A DNA stretch of 64,000 nt from positions 992,001 through 1,056,000 of the forward strand of contig JAIUNI010000001.1 of assembly GCA_020161935.1 (NCBI GenBank). Direction: 5' to 3'. The stretch's first letter is position 1, and every line of letters begins with the position of its first letter. This DNA comes from Chloroflexota bacterium. Its GTDB lineage: Bacteria > Chloroflexota > Anaerolineae > Aggregatilineales > Phototrophicaceae. The notes under the pieces were generated by a model that made no database searches, was not told the origin of the DNA, and saw only the letters and a list, made by a program, of their open reading frames with translations. Below are positions 16,213-23,974 of the stretch, piece by piece. The position numbers were made by a program, and so were the translations under genes.

Positions 16213-16515
16213 ATGACAACACGCAAAGAGGTGGAAGTTCAACGGGAACAATTCACCTTCGCAGGAACGGGTGAGGTTTATAGCTTCACTACGCTGCAAG
16301 AAACCCCGGAAGGCTTTGATGAGCAAGCGCCATATGTGCTAGCGCTCGTCAAGCTGGATGAAGGGCCGATTATTACGGCGCAATTGACCGATGTTGATGG
16401 ACCTCTGGCGATTGGCGACCGCGTTGAGATGGTGACACGCAAGCTGACCACGGAAGGCGCACGCGGGATGATCGTTTACGGCTATAAGTTCCGCCAAGTG
16501 CTGCCGCGCGGCTAA
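16213..16515 (+). CDS. DUF35 OB-fold protein (stand-alone OB half)
   Basis: The 100-residue product matches the OB-fold half of DUF35 proteins: FAGTGEVYSFTTLQETPEGF, QAPYVLALVKLDEGP, ITAQLTD, GDRVEMVTRKL and the final IVYGYKFRQVLP. The usual N-terminal zinc ribbon is absent and a degenerate version is encoded separately just upstream. AGGA at 16203-16206 overlaps the stop of that gene, implying coupled translation. Known archaeal homologues hold CoA while acetoacetyl-CoA moves from thiolase to HMG-CoA synthase. A like role here is inferred from the operon. A strong terminator follows. Confidence 0.88.
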   Translation: MTTRKEVEVQREQFTFAGTGEVYSFTTLQETPEGFDEQAPYVLALVKLDEGPIITAQLTDVDGPLAIGDRVEMVTRKLTTEGARGMIVYGYKFRQVLPRG

Positions 16516-16540
16516 GATTTCCTAAGCACTACAAACAAAG

Positions 16541-16564
16541 TACCCTCTAGGGGTATTTTTGTTT
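16541..16564. terminator. Bidirectional terminator after the mevalonate genes
   Basis: TACCC (16541-16545) pairs with GGGTA (16551-16555), followed by TTTTTGTTTT. The stop codon of the convergent hydrolase falls in the T-tract. Confidence 0.8.
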
Positions 16565-17385
16565 TAGAGGGTCGAAGTCGCTTTAATTTTGTTCAAGAAA
16601 ATGCTCAACAGATTGTTGACCATATCCGGCTGCTCGATAGTTGGTGAGCGGCCTGCCCCGGCGACAACAGCCGACTTTGAATTGGCGATCCTCGAAGTGA
16701 GGCGGTTCGATTTCTCGGACATGGCGGCAATATCTTCATCGCCCACCAATACTAATGTAGGCGTTTGAATATTTTCGAGTTCTTCATAGACCCCACGCCT
16801 ATCCATAACCCCGCCCAGCGCATTTGACATTCCCGCACGGTCGACTCTGGCAAGCTGGCGCTTATAACCTTCGATTTGTGGCTTATTTGCAGGTTTACTG
16901 AGAAAGTGCTGTCCGAACAGGTGGCTGATGGTCGGTTCTACAACCCAACGAGCGCCCAACCAGCGCAGGATTTGAGCGGTAAACTTCTGCTGACGGATAG
17001 CGTAGTCCGGTTCGCGATCCGCAGAGGTTTCAACTAGGGTGAGTGAGCGCAGAAGTTGTGGGCGGCGGGAGGCTAAACGCATTCCAATGTAGCCACCAAG
17101 ACCAACACCGACAAAGTGACAAGGGATGGCATTCAGGCTTTGAATGAGATTGGCCGCATCTTCGTAGAGAGTTTCCATATCATAGCCGGACGGCGTGACC
17201 TCACTTTGTCCCTGCCCTCGATGGTCATAGGTGATGCAGCGGTAGCGGTTGGAAAAGGCGGCGATTTGCGCGTCAAACATGCGGCTGTTCAGCCACAAGG
17301 CATGTGAAAAAATGATGATTTCTTTATCGACTCCACCGGTATCTTCGTAATAGAGTTCAACACCGTTAACACGCAGCTTTGGCAT
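16564..17385 (-). CDS. Alpha/beta-hydrolase-fold protein lacking catalytic Ser and His
   Basis: The 273-residue protein has the full fold of the 3-oxoadipate enol-lactonase/haloperoxidase group: IIIFSHALWLNS, ITYDHRGQGQSE, HFVGVGLGGYIGMRLA, TLVLVGDEDIA and VVAGAGRSPTIEQPD. The nucleophile elbow should read G-x-S-x-G, but residue 95 is Gly (codon at 17101-17103), and the catalytic His is Arg246 (codon 16648-16650). Each change is one transition from the expected codon (AGT to GGT, CAC to CGC). The acid loop GDED remains. It may be a non-enzymatic binding protein or use other chemistry. It stands alone, divergent from the pyrophosphatase. Confidence 0.8.
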   Translation of the reverse strand: MPKLRVNGVELYYEDTGGVDKEIIIFSHALWLNSRMFDAQIAAFSNRYRCITYDHRGQGQSEVTPSGYDMETLYEDAANLIQSLNAIPCHFVGVGLGGYIGMRLASRRPQLLRSLTLVETSADREPDYAIRQQKFTAQILRWLGARWVVEPTISHLFGQHFLSKPANKPQIEGYKRQLARVDRAGMSNALGGVMDRRGVYEELENIQTPTLVLVGDEDIAAMSEKSNRLTSRIANSKSAVVAGAGRSPTIEQPDMVNNLLSIFLNKIKATSTL

Positions 17386-17666
17386 ATCGTCGCCTCCCGA
17401 AGATGCGGAGAAAGTAGTCGAAACTTATCATAAAGTCAGATGCAAAACATGACAACTCATCTTATCTCCTAATCGTTATAGCACTGATCCGTAAGTTCGT
17501 TAAGTACATTTCCAATTTTGATATAACTGCTATTGCATATGGCAAAAATGCGATACACTCGGCAAATCTTAGAAATTAGTGAGTTGGGGGACTGCTTATC
17601 GCTGTATTACATTAACGACTATAACAAGTTCACCTTATTAGTAAATAATGACGGAGTCATTTGCAA

Positions 17667-20204
17667 ATGCGTCAATTGAATCCCACAGAAAATATTCTTA
17701 TCCTCATCGTTTTAGGCATCGCAGTGGCAGGATTAGTCTATGCAGGTATGCTCACACGGCAAATCCTAAGCGAAGGCAAAGGTTCGCAGAAAATGCAAGA
17801 GGTGTGGGGGTACATCCGCACCGGCGCGAACGCTTACCTGAGTTCACAGCTTCGTATTATTGCCGTATTGGTCGCTGTTCTGGTGGTGGTGCTGTTCTTT
17901 AGCGTGTATGTGGTCAACCCGACTCCTTACGCAATAGAACACTTCTGCCCCGAAATCGCAGAAACCGCTCGTACCAGTGTGACGGCACAGGCTGATACGA
18001 TCAGAGCCAAGATTGCAGCCGAAAACTCGGAGCTTGCTGCCGATTCACCTGAACTCCATTTGCTCCAAGAGAACGCAATCGTTTACCAAGAAGAAGCGCA
18101 AATTGTGCAGCAGGGCGCGACAAGCTGCACGACAGCACGCACGAGCATCGCATTCGGACGCGCGGGTGCCTTCTTGATGGGCGCGATCTTCTCGGCGGCG
18201 GTTGGTTTCGTCGGGATGAATATGGCGGTACAAGGGAACGTGCGCGTGGCAGCCGCAGCGGTTGACCCGAAGCGCGGGTATGCAGATGCCGTTCGTATCG
18301 CTTACCGTTCGGGGACGATCACCGGTATGCTCACCGACGGCCTCGGTTTGTTCGGTGGTACGATTTTGTTCATTATTTTTGGTATCGCTTCACCTGACGC
18401 GCTGTTAGGCTTCGGCTTCGGTGGCACGCTGCTGGCGCTGTTCATGCGCGTGGGCGGTGGTATCTATACGAAGGCGGCAGACGTAGGCGCTGACCTCGTG
18501 GGTAAAGTTGAGGCCGACCTGCCAGAAGATGATCCACGTAACGCGGCGGTAATCGCTGACCTCGTGGGTGACAACGTTGGTGACTGCGCGGGTATGGCGG
18601 CGGACATCTTCGAAAGTTACGAAGTGACGATTGTTTCCGGCTTGATCCTCGGCTTGGCACTTTCGACGGTGACGCGCAGCCCGATCTGGATTATCTTCCC
18701 GCTGGTCGTTCGTGGTATCGGCGTGCTGTCGTCAATCATCAGTACCTATCTGGTGAAGTCGGAAAGCGGCAAAGATGCACTGAGCGTTATTACACGCGGC
18801 TTCTATGTGGCGGCAGGTTTGAGCGCAGTGCTGTTCGGCATATTTACGCTGGCTTACATGCGCGACCCGAATATTAACAGTGGCAATGTGGTCTGGCAGC
18901 CGCTGGCAGCCGTGTTGATCGGCGTGGCGCTGGCGATCATCATCGATAAGGTTACGGCTTACTTCACCGATACGGAACATGAGCCGGTTAAGGAAATCGC
19001 ACGCAATACGCAGACTGGCCCCGCGACGACTATCCTCAGTGGTTTGTCCAGCGGTATGGAAAGCAGCGTGTGGGCGATCATCGTTATCGCGGGCAGCATT
19101 CTCGCCAGCGTAATCATATTCGGTCTGTTCCCCATCACCAACGGCGAAGGCAACCAGATTGTCGATACGTTCACGGCTGTGCTGTACGGCGTGGCGATGA
19201 CCGGTATTGGTATGCTGACGCTCACAGGTAACAATGTTGCGATGGATGCGTTCGGCCCAATTTCGGACAACGCGCAAGGTGTGGCAGAACTCGCGGGCGA
19301 AAGCAGCGGCGCGGGTGGCGAAATCCTGAACCAGTTGGACGCGGTTGGTAATACGACCAAGGCGATCACCAAAGGCGTTGCTATCGGTTCGGCGGTTATC
19401 GCGGCCGTATCGCTGTTCGGTTCATTCCTGACAGATACGCGCGTGGTGCAGCTCGGTTTGGGTGTTCCGCTGAACCGGACACTTTTCGGGACGGGCATCA
19501 ACATCGCTGAACCGATTGTGTTCATCGGGTTCTTGATCGGCGGCGGCTTGATCTTCCTGTTCAGCAGCTTGCTCATTCGCTCGGTGAACCGTGCGGCATT
19601 CCAAATGATTGGTGTGGTACGCCGTCAACTACGTATCCCCGGCATTATGGAAGGGACGAAAACACCGGATTATGCGGAATGCGTGGCGGTTTCGACCAAA
19701 GCAGCGCAGCGTGAACTCACCCCGATTGGCATCATCGCGGTGCTGACCCCGATTATTGTCGGGTTCCTGCTCGGCGCGGCGGCGTTGGGCGGCTTCCTCG
19801 CAGGTATCATTCTGGCGGGGCAGTTAATGGCGGTGTTCATGAGCAACGCCGGTGGTGCTTGGGATAACGCTAAGAAGTATATCGAAGAAGGTCATTACGG
19901 CGGCAAGCGTTCCGAATCGCACAAGGCAGCGGTCGTTGGAGATACTGTCGGCGATCCGTTCAAGGATACGGCTGGCCCTGCCCTCAACCCGATGATTAAG
20001 GTCGTTAATCTGGTCGCGCTGTTGGTTGCTCCGCTGGTCGTTACGGCGGCAGCACCGGGCGCGGAAGGCAACCGTGCGATCATCGTTATCGTGATGTTCG
20101 TCCTATTGGCTGTGATTATTTGGGCAATACTCCGCAGCAAGCGCAGTGACCCCGAAACACAGACAATGGTCGAGGCAGTGGCGAAAACCGGCAGCGGAGA
20201 TTAA
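17667..20204 (+). CDS. hppA: Membrane-bound proton-translocating pyrophosphatase, K+-independent type
   Basis: The protein couples hydrolysis of pyrophosphate to ion export across the membrane. The substrate motif DVGADLVGKVEADLPEDDPRN and DLVGDNVGDCAGMAADIFESYEV are clear, as is VVGDTVGDPFKDTAGPALNPMIK near the C-terminus. Lys565 in GNTTKAITKG is the family marker for K+-independent, proton-pumping enzymes. The length (845 residues) exceeds the common bacterial size because about 65 polar, helical residues (about 92-155, with two cysteines) are inserted in an external loop near the N-terminus. ATG 17667 is chosen, with GGAG at 17653. The frame's first TTG at 17661 is only four bases from that site. 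A strong terminator follows. Confidence 0.93.
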   Translation: MRQLNPTENILILIVLGIAVAGLVYAGMLTRQILSEGKGSQKMQEVWGYIRTGANAYLSSQLRIIAVLVAVLVVVLFFSVYVVNPTPYAIEHFCPEIAETARTSVTAQADTIRAKIAAENSELAADSPELHLLQENAIVYQEEAQIVQQGATSCTTARTSIAFGRAGAFLMGAIFSAAVGFVGMNMAVQGNVRVAAAAVDPKRGYADAVRIAYRSGTITGMLTDGLGLFGGTILFIIFGIASPDALLGFGFGGTLLALFMRVGGGIYTKAADVGADLVGKVEADLPEDDPRNAAVIADLVGDNVGDCAGMAADIFESYEVTIVSGLILGLALSTVTRSPIWIIFPLVVRGIGVLSSIISTYLVKSESGKDALSVITRGFYVAAGLSAVLFGIFTLAYMRDPNINSGNVVWQPLAAVLIGVALAIIIDKVTAYFTDTEHEPVKEIARNTQTGPATTILSGLSSGMESSVWAIIVIAGSILASVIIFGLFPITNGEGNQIVDTFTAVLYGVAMTGIGMLTLTGNNVAMDAFGPISDNAQGVAELAGESSGAGGEILNQLDAVGNTTKAITKGVAIGSAVIAAVSLFGSFLTDTRVVQLGLGVPLNRTLFGTGINIAEPIVFIGFLIGGGLIFLFSSLLIRSVNRAAFQMIGVVRRQLRIPGIMEGTKTPDYAECVAVSTKAAQRELTPIGIIAVLTPIIVGFLLGAAALGGFLAGIILAGQLMAVFMSNAGGAWDNAKKYIEEGHYGGKRSESHKAAVVGDTVGDPFKDTAGPALNPMIKVVNLVALLVAPLVVTAAAPGAEGNRAIIVIVMFVLLAVIIWAILRSKRSDPETQTMVEAVAKTGSGD

Positions 20205-20236
20205 TCGCTCAAACTTTTACTGAGCGTGTCATTTAT

Positions 20237-20276
20237 AAATCCCTTCCGGGTTCAACTCAGGAGGGATTTTTGTTTT
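20237..20276 (+). terminator. Intrinsic terminator of hppA
   Basis: AAATCCCT (20237-20244) pairs with AGGGATTT (20262-20269), followed by TTGTTTT. The ATTTTTGTTTT tail equals those at 11212 and 16555. Confidence 0.85.
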
Positions 20277-20478
20277 GTACGTCCATTGAACGTATATTTT
20301 TATGAAGCTGGACAGTAGACCTACCGAGCGGGTTTTCAGCCTTACGCTGCATACATCCCAAGTTCATGTAAACTTAGATTGAACTGGTTTGCAGTTTACA
20401 AGTTACCGATGCACTTTGCGATTGAATGCAACTCACTGATGCCAATCGCCGAGATGACATCACAATGAGGATCCTATT

Positions 20479-21096
20479 ATGTCTATTTACCAGTATCCAT
20501 TGAAACTACGCTTTAAGTTGGTTGCACTCGCACCACGCATCATCGTCACTGATGCCAATGGAAACGAAGTGCTGTTTATCAGTCAAAAAGTGTTTAAGCT
20601 CAAAGAAGATGTCCGCATCTACCGCGACCAGAGTAAGCAGGAAGAAGTCTTTCACATTAACGCCGAGCAAATTCTGGATTTCAATACGCGCTATAACTTT
20701 TACCAGTCAGGCAATGAACGCCACCTCGGCAGCGTGAAGGCCAAAGGCTGGCGTTCCATCTGGCGGGCAACATACAACGTTGATGATCCTGCGGGACAAC
20801 AGACCCACTTCATCAAGGAAGATAACCCGTGGGTTAAAGTGCTAGACGTGTTGTTTCAAGAGATTCCGTTTCTGGGTATCTTTGCTGGCTACTTCCTTCA
20901 TCCGAGTTACAGCGCCTATCGCGGCGGAAATTATGAGGATGAAAGCAAGCCGGTCATGCGAATTCAGAAAGAACCAGCGTTTTTCGAGAGTTCATATAGT
21001 ATGGAACTCCTAAACCCTGAAATTGACCCGACTGAGGAAGCGCGGGTCCTACTGAGCTTTATGCTCATGGTTCAATTCATGCGCCGCCGTGGTTAA
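20479..21096 (+). CDS. Tubby/LURP-one-like-fold hypothetical protein
   Basis: The 205-residue soluble protein begins YQYPLKLRFKLVALAPRIIVTDANGNEVLFISQKVFKLKEDVRIYRDQSKQ, an alternating beta pattern like LURP-one/scramblase-type tubby folds, and has a central Trp-rich part (KGWRSIWRATYNV). I infer the fold from pattern and am not certain. No enzymatic motif is seen. The single hydrophobic stretch FLGIFAGYFL is too short to be a safe membrane helix. ATG 20479 is preceded by GAGGATC. The next gene, yraN, begins 16 bases downstream, so it may be in one transcript with yraN and miaA. Confidence 0.6.
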   Translation: MSIYQYPLKLRFKLVALAPRIIVTDANGNEVLFISQKVFKLKEDVRIYRDQSKQEEVFHINAEQILDFNTRYNFYQSGNERHLGSVKAKGWRSIWRATYNVDDPAGQQTHFIKEDNPWVKVLDVLFQEIPFLGIFAGYFLHPSYSAYRGGNYEDESKPVMRIQKEPAFFESSYSMELLNPEIDPTEEARVLLSFMLMVQFMRRRG

Positions 21097-21111
21097 GCCA
21101 TTTTAGACCCT

Positions 21112-21480
21112 ATGACATCAAAGCCAACACAACCGTTTGGACGCTATGGTGAGCAGCTTGCTAAAAGCTATTTGGAACAACATGGTTATCAAATCATTAC
21201 AACCAATTGGCGATGCTCGCTCGGTGAAATTGACATCGTTGCAAAGCAAGGCATGACTATCGTGTTTGTGGAGGTTCGGTCGCGCCATACGGATACAACC
21301 GAAGCCTCTTTTGAAAGTATTACCAAAGCGAAGCAAGCGAAGATGGCAAAGGTAGCCGAAGCGTACATCAGCGCACACCAGCTTGAAGATGCGATGTGGC
21401 GGATTGATGTCATCGGAGTAGCGATTCCACGTTCTGGAAAAGCGATCATCGACCACGCGGAGGATGCTCTTGGGTGGTAA
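21112..21480 (+). CDS. yraN: YraN-family (UPF0102) endonuclease-fold protein
   Basis: The 122-residue product carries the UPF0102 pattern: FGRYGEQLAKSYLEQHGYQIITTNWR, LGEIDIVAKQG, IVFVEVRSRHT and ITKAKQAKM. The Glu/Asp/Glu-x-Lys-like set (E in GEIDIV, D, and VEVRSR) is that of a restriction-endonuclease-like nuclease fold. The biological role of the family is not settled. Its last 17 bases overlap the start of miaA, so the two are translationally linked. Confidence 0.9.
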   Translation: MTSKPTQPFGRYGEQLAKSYLEQHGYQIITTNWRCSLGEIDIVAKQGMTIVFVEVRSRHTDTTEASFESITKAKQAKMAKVAEAYISAHQLEDAMWRIDVIGVAIPRSGKAIIDHAEDALGW

Positions 21481-22399
21481 GCCTCTCTTGACGATTGTCG
21501 GGCCAACGGCGGTGGGGAAAACGGGGTTAGCCATTGAGATCGCCAAGCTCATGGGTGGGGAAATTGTAGGCGCGGACAGCCGCCAAATTTACCGGCAGAT
21601 GGATATTGGCACGGCGAAACCGACACGCGAACAACAGGCTCAAATCCCTCATCATCTCCTTGATGTTGTCGAACCCGACGACAACCTGACGCTGGCACAG
21701 TATCAACGATTGGCGCGACAGGCGATTGAAGATATTCACCAACGAGGACGGGTTCCTATGCTGGTGGGGGGTACAGGACAGTATGTAACCGCGTTGGTCG
21801 AAGGCTGGTCGATTCCTGAAGTCGCGCCAAATGAAGCACTGCGGCAGGAGTTAGAAGGTTTCGCCGCAGCAGATGGCGCGGAAGCGCTGCATAAACGCCT
21901 TCAGAACATTGATCCCACAGCCGCAGCAAATATTGACTACCGAAATATCCGCCGCGTTATTCGCGCGTTGGAAGTGTGCATCGAAACAGGCCAACCGATC
22001 AGCGAGTTGCAGCGCAAGAACCCGCCCGATTATGATATGCTGCACATCGGCGTAACGATGGGACGTGAAGCACTCTACGTGCAAGCGGATACCCGCATCG
22101 ATATGATGATGGCAGACGGATTTTTACCTGAAGTGCAAAAGCTGCTCGACCGGGGATACAATCGCAAACTGCCTTCCATGAGCGGTCTCGGCTACGCGGA
22201 GTTGACCAGCCATCTACTCGATGGGGTGCAACTTGACGAGGCCGTTAGCCGTACCAAACATAACACACATGATTTTATCCGGCGGCAGTATACGTGGTTC
22301 AGGGGTCACGATCCGGGAATTATGTGGCACAATATGCAGACAGATCGATTTGAAAATCTGCTTGAGATGATAACCCGTTGGCAAAGAGGTTTGAGCTAA
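21464..22399 (+). CDS. miaA: tRNA dimethylallyltransferase (MiaA)
   Basis: MiaA adds a dimethylallyl group to N6 of adenosine 37 in tRNAs that read codons starting with U. The 311-residue product shows the P-loop VGPTAVGKTGLAIEIA, the GADSRQIYRQMDIGTAKP signature, HHLLDVVEPDDNLTLAQYQ, VGGTGQYV and a C-terminal GLGYAEL segment. It begins inside the end of yraN and ends three bases before the next ATG. The DMAPP it uses is an end product of the isoprenoid route whose upper part lies at 12224-16515. Confidence 0.95.
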   Translation: MLLGGKPLLTIVGPTAVGKTGLAIEIAKLMGGEIVGADSRQIYRQMDIGTAKPTREQQAQIPHHLLDVVEPDDNLTLAQYQRLARQAIEDIHQRGRVPMLVGGTGQYVTALVEGWSIPEVAPNEALRQELEGFAAADGAEALHKRLQNIDPTAAANIDYRNIRRVIRALEVCIETGQPISELQRKNPPDYDMLHIGVTMGREALYVQADTRIDMMMADGFLPEVQKLLDRGYNRKLPSMSGLGYAELTSHLLDGVQLDEAVSRTKHNTHDFIRRQYTWFRGHDPGIMWHNMQTDRFENLLEMITRWQRGLS

Positions 22400-22402
22400 G
22401 GT

Positions 22403-23080
22403 ATGCGCTACTTTCGCCGATCCGGTAATCCAAACGCGCTCGTTGGTATCTTTTTACTGGTTCTGCTCGCTATCTTTGCGGGGCCGGGGATGCTGCCCAA
22501 TCTGCTGCCGAATATTATTCCGGGTGCGGATGAAAGCATTATGTGTGCTTGGCTGAGAACTGGTACAGAACGCGCACAACACCAATCCTTGATCGGGCGA
22601 ACAGCGACCAACCCCATCAGCTTACGTGTGCGGACTTCTGCCCTACCCTCCGCACCGGGGCAAACGCTGCAAGTGAATATCGTCATCACGAACAATTCGC
22701 TCGGAACAGTCGCTATCTATTACAATCCGGCACAGGTACGGTATGGTGATGACGGCGTAAGCAGCGGCTTGGGACTCATTCCCAACTCAAACTCTGCGAT
22801 TCCACGCGGGCAAAATACGGGTGGTTCAATCCCCGAATCGGATATTCGACTGCTTGGCCCACGACAAAGCTGCATCCACCATACGGCATGGACGTTTGAG
22901 CAGATTGGCTCGTTAGGACTCAATCAAGGAATCAACACCTTCAAGGCCTACTACCGGAGTACGTCAGCCGGTGTGGCGCAAGTCACTACGGGAACGACGC
23001 AAGCCATTTACAGCGACCAAGGTTTGTGGGTAGGCGTTACCGAATCGGAAGCTGTTCCCATTCCTAGCGCTAGCGGCTAA
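22403..23080 (+). CDS. Exported hypothetical protein, membrane-anchored
   Basis: I do not recognise this 225-residue protein. After a short basic start it has one hydrophobic helix (residues about 13-33, ALVGIFLLVLLAIFAGPGML). The rest is polar, with a beta-sandwich-like middle (LQVNIVITNNSLGTVAIYYNPAQVRYG) reminiscent of bacterial Ig-like or DUF11-style folds, and two cysteines (in IMCAW and SCIHH). The helix would be a signal anchor with the body outside. It starts three bases after miaA and is followed by an AT-rich gap with a TATACT box before the FHA gene. Confidence 0.6.
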   Translation: MRYFRRSGNPNALVGIFLLVLLAIFAGPGMLPNLLPNIIPGADESIMCAWLRTGTERAQHQSLIGRTATNPISLRVRTSALPSAPGQTLQVNIVITNNSLGTVAIYYNPAQVRYGDDGVSSGLGLIPNSNSAIPRGQNTGGSIPESDIRLLGPRQSCIHHTAWTFEQIGSLGLNQGINTFKAYYRSTSAGVAQVTTGTTQAIYSDQGLWVGVTESEAVPIPSASG

Positions 23081-23143
23081 ATGGTTATGCTATTATGATG
23101 ATAGATGTATACTCATCATCACCATTTGAGGAGTTAATGTTTC

Positions 23144-23806
23144 ATGTCGAGAATTGATACAGACCAGCCAATCCTCATTATTCAGGATGAAAACCAGCCC
23201 ATACGGCACTGGCCTGTTGAAAAAGATGATGTTATTTTGGGGCGCGACGAAGAATGTGATTTGACATTACCCGACCGTCAGATTTCACGCCAACATATTC
23301 GTATCTACAAACAAGGTGACATTTACTTCATCCAAGACCTAGATAGCAAGAATGGAACATGGGTTAACGGCCTGCAACTCAAAGGTACCCGCGAGCTGCA
23401 TGATGGTGATGAAATTCATGTGGCGCTCGCGGTTCGTTTGAAGTTTATTGACTCAGACGCAACCAGCCCATTGTCCAGCGAACCACCGGCGTTTATCAGC
23501 GGGCGGCTGCGGCTTGACCCTGAAGCGCGGCGAGTTTTTGTGCGCGGGGTGGAATTAAACCCACCATTGAGCCTGCCACAATACCGTTTACTGGAACTGC
23601 TTTTCGTCAACGCTGGTCGCATTTGCACACGCGACCATGTGATTGAAACGGTGTGGCCTGAGGCGATGGGTGAAGGGGTCAGTGAACAGGCGATTGACGC
23701 GCTGATCCGGCGGCTGCGCGACCGACTGGCGGAAGTCGATCCTGACAGTCAATACATCATTACAGTTCGAGGTCACGGCTTCCGGTTGGAGAATCCGGTC
23801 GGATAG
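23144..23806 (+). CDS. FHA domain-winged helix transcriptional regulator
   Basis: The first half is a forkhead-associated domain (residues about 20-95) with VILGRDEECDLTLPDRQISRQHIRIY and DSKNGTWVNG, which binds phosphothreonine peptides. The second half (about 120-220) is an OmpR/PhoB-type winged helix: LSLPQYRLLELLFVNAGRICTRDHVIETVWP, then the recognition segment AIDALIRRLRDRLAE and YIITVRGHGFRLE. There is no receiver domain, so the input is probably a Ser/Thr kinase-phosphorylated partner. GAGGAG precedes ATG 23144 and a TATACT box lies at 23108-23113. It sits 45 bases ahead of the dlt-like cluster and may control it. Confidence 0.9.
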   Translation: MSRIDTDQPILIIQDENQPIRHWPVEKDDVILGRDEECDLTLPDRQISRQHIRIYKQGDIYFIQDLDSKNGTWVNGLQLKGTRELHDGDEIHVALAVRLKFIDSDATSPLSSEPPAFISGRLRLDPEARRVFVRGVELNPPLSLPQYRLLELLFVNAGRICTRDHVIETVWPEAMGEGVSEQAIDALIRRLRDRLAEVDPDSQYIITVRGHGFRLENPVG

Positions 23807-23851
23807 CCGATCATCTTATCATTTTCGAACATTGTTTAGATTGTCTCATTT

Positions 23852-23971
23852 ATGCTGCGGCGTATCTTCACACGCGAGAATGTATTCGCGCTCGTATTGT
23901 GCCTCATTTTTATCCTGCTGATAATCGTCACAACGGAATCAGCACCCCAATGGATTTATCAAGGGTTCTGA
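23852..23971 (+). CDS. DltX-like single-helix microprotein with C-terminal WIYQGF
   Basis: A 39-codon frame from ATG 23852 to TGA 23969-23971 encodes a basic start (MLRRIFTREN), one membrane helix (about residues 11-27) and the extracellular tail ending APQWIYQGF. DltX, the microprotein of Gram-positive dlt operons, has the same build and ends in FIYNEF, whose Tyr is implicated in acyl relay. The frame lies directly before a DltB-like MBOAT, as dltX does relative to dltB. The MBOAT GTG starts three bases after the TGA in the same frame, so a fusion through readthrough or a sequence error should be considered. No strong ribosome site is seen. Identification rests on architecture and the end motif. 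Confidence 0.72.
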   Translation: MLRRIFTRENVFALVLCLIFILLIIVTTESAPQWIYQGF

Positions 23972-23974
23972 AGC

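Noticed and set aside
16195..16215. A sequencing frameshift breaking a single DUF35 gene
   Set aside because: Each half has its own ribosome site. The first half ends with a Lys/Glu-rich tail unlike the family linker, and its Cys are substituted throughout, so a one-base error would not restore a normal protein.
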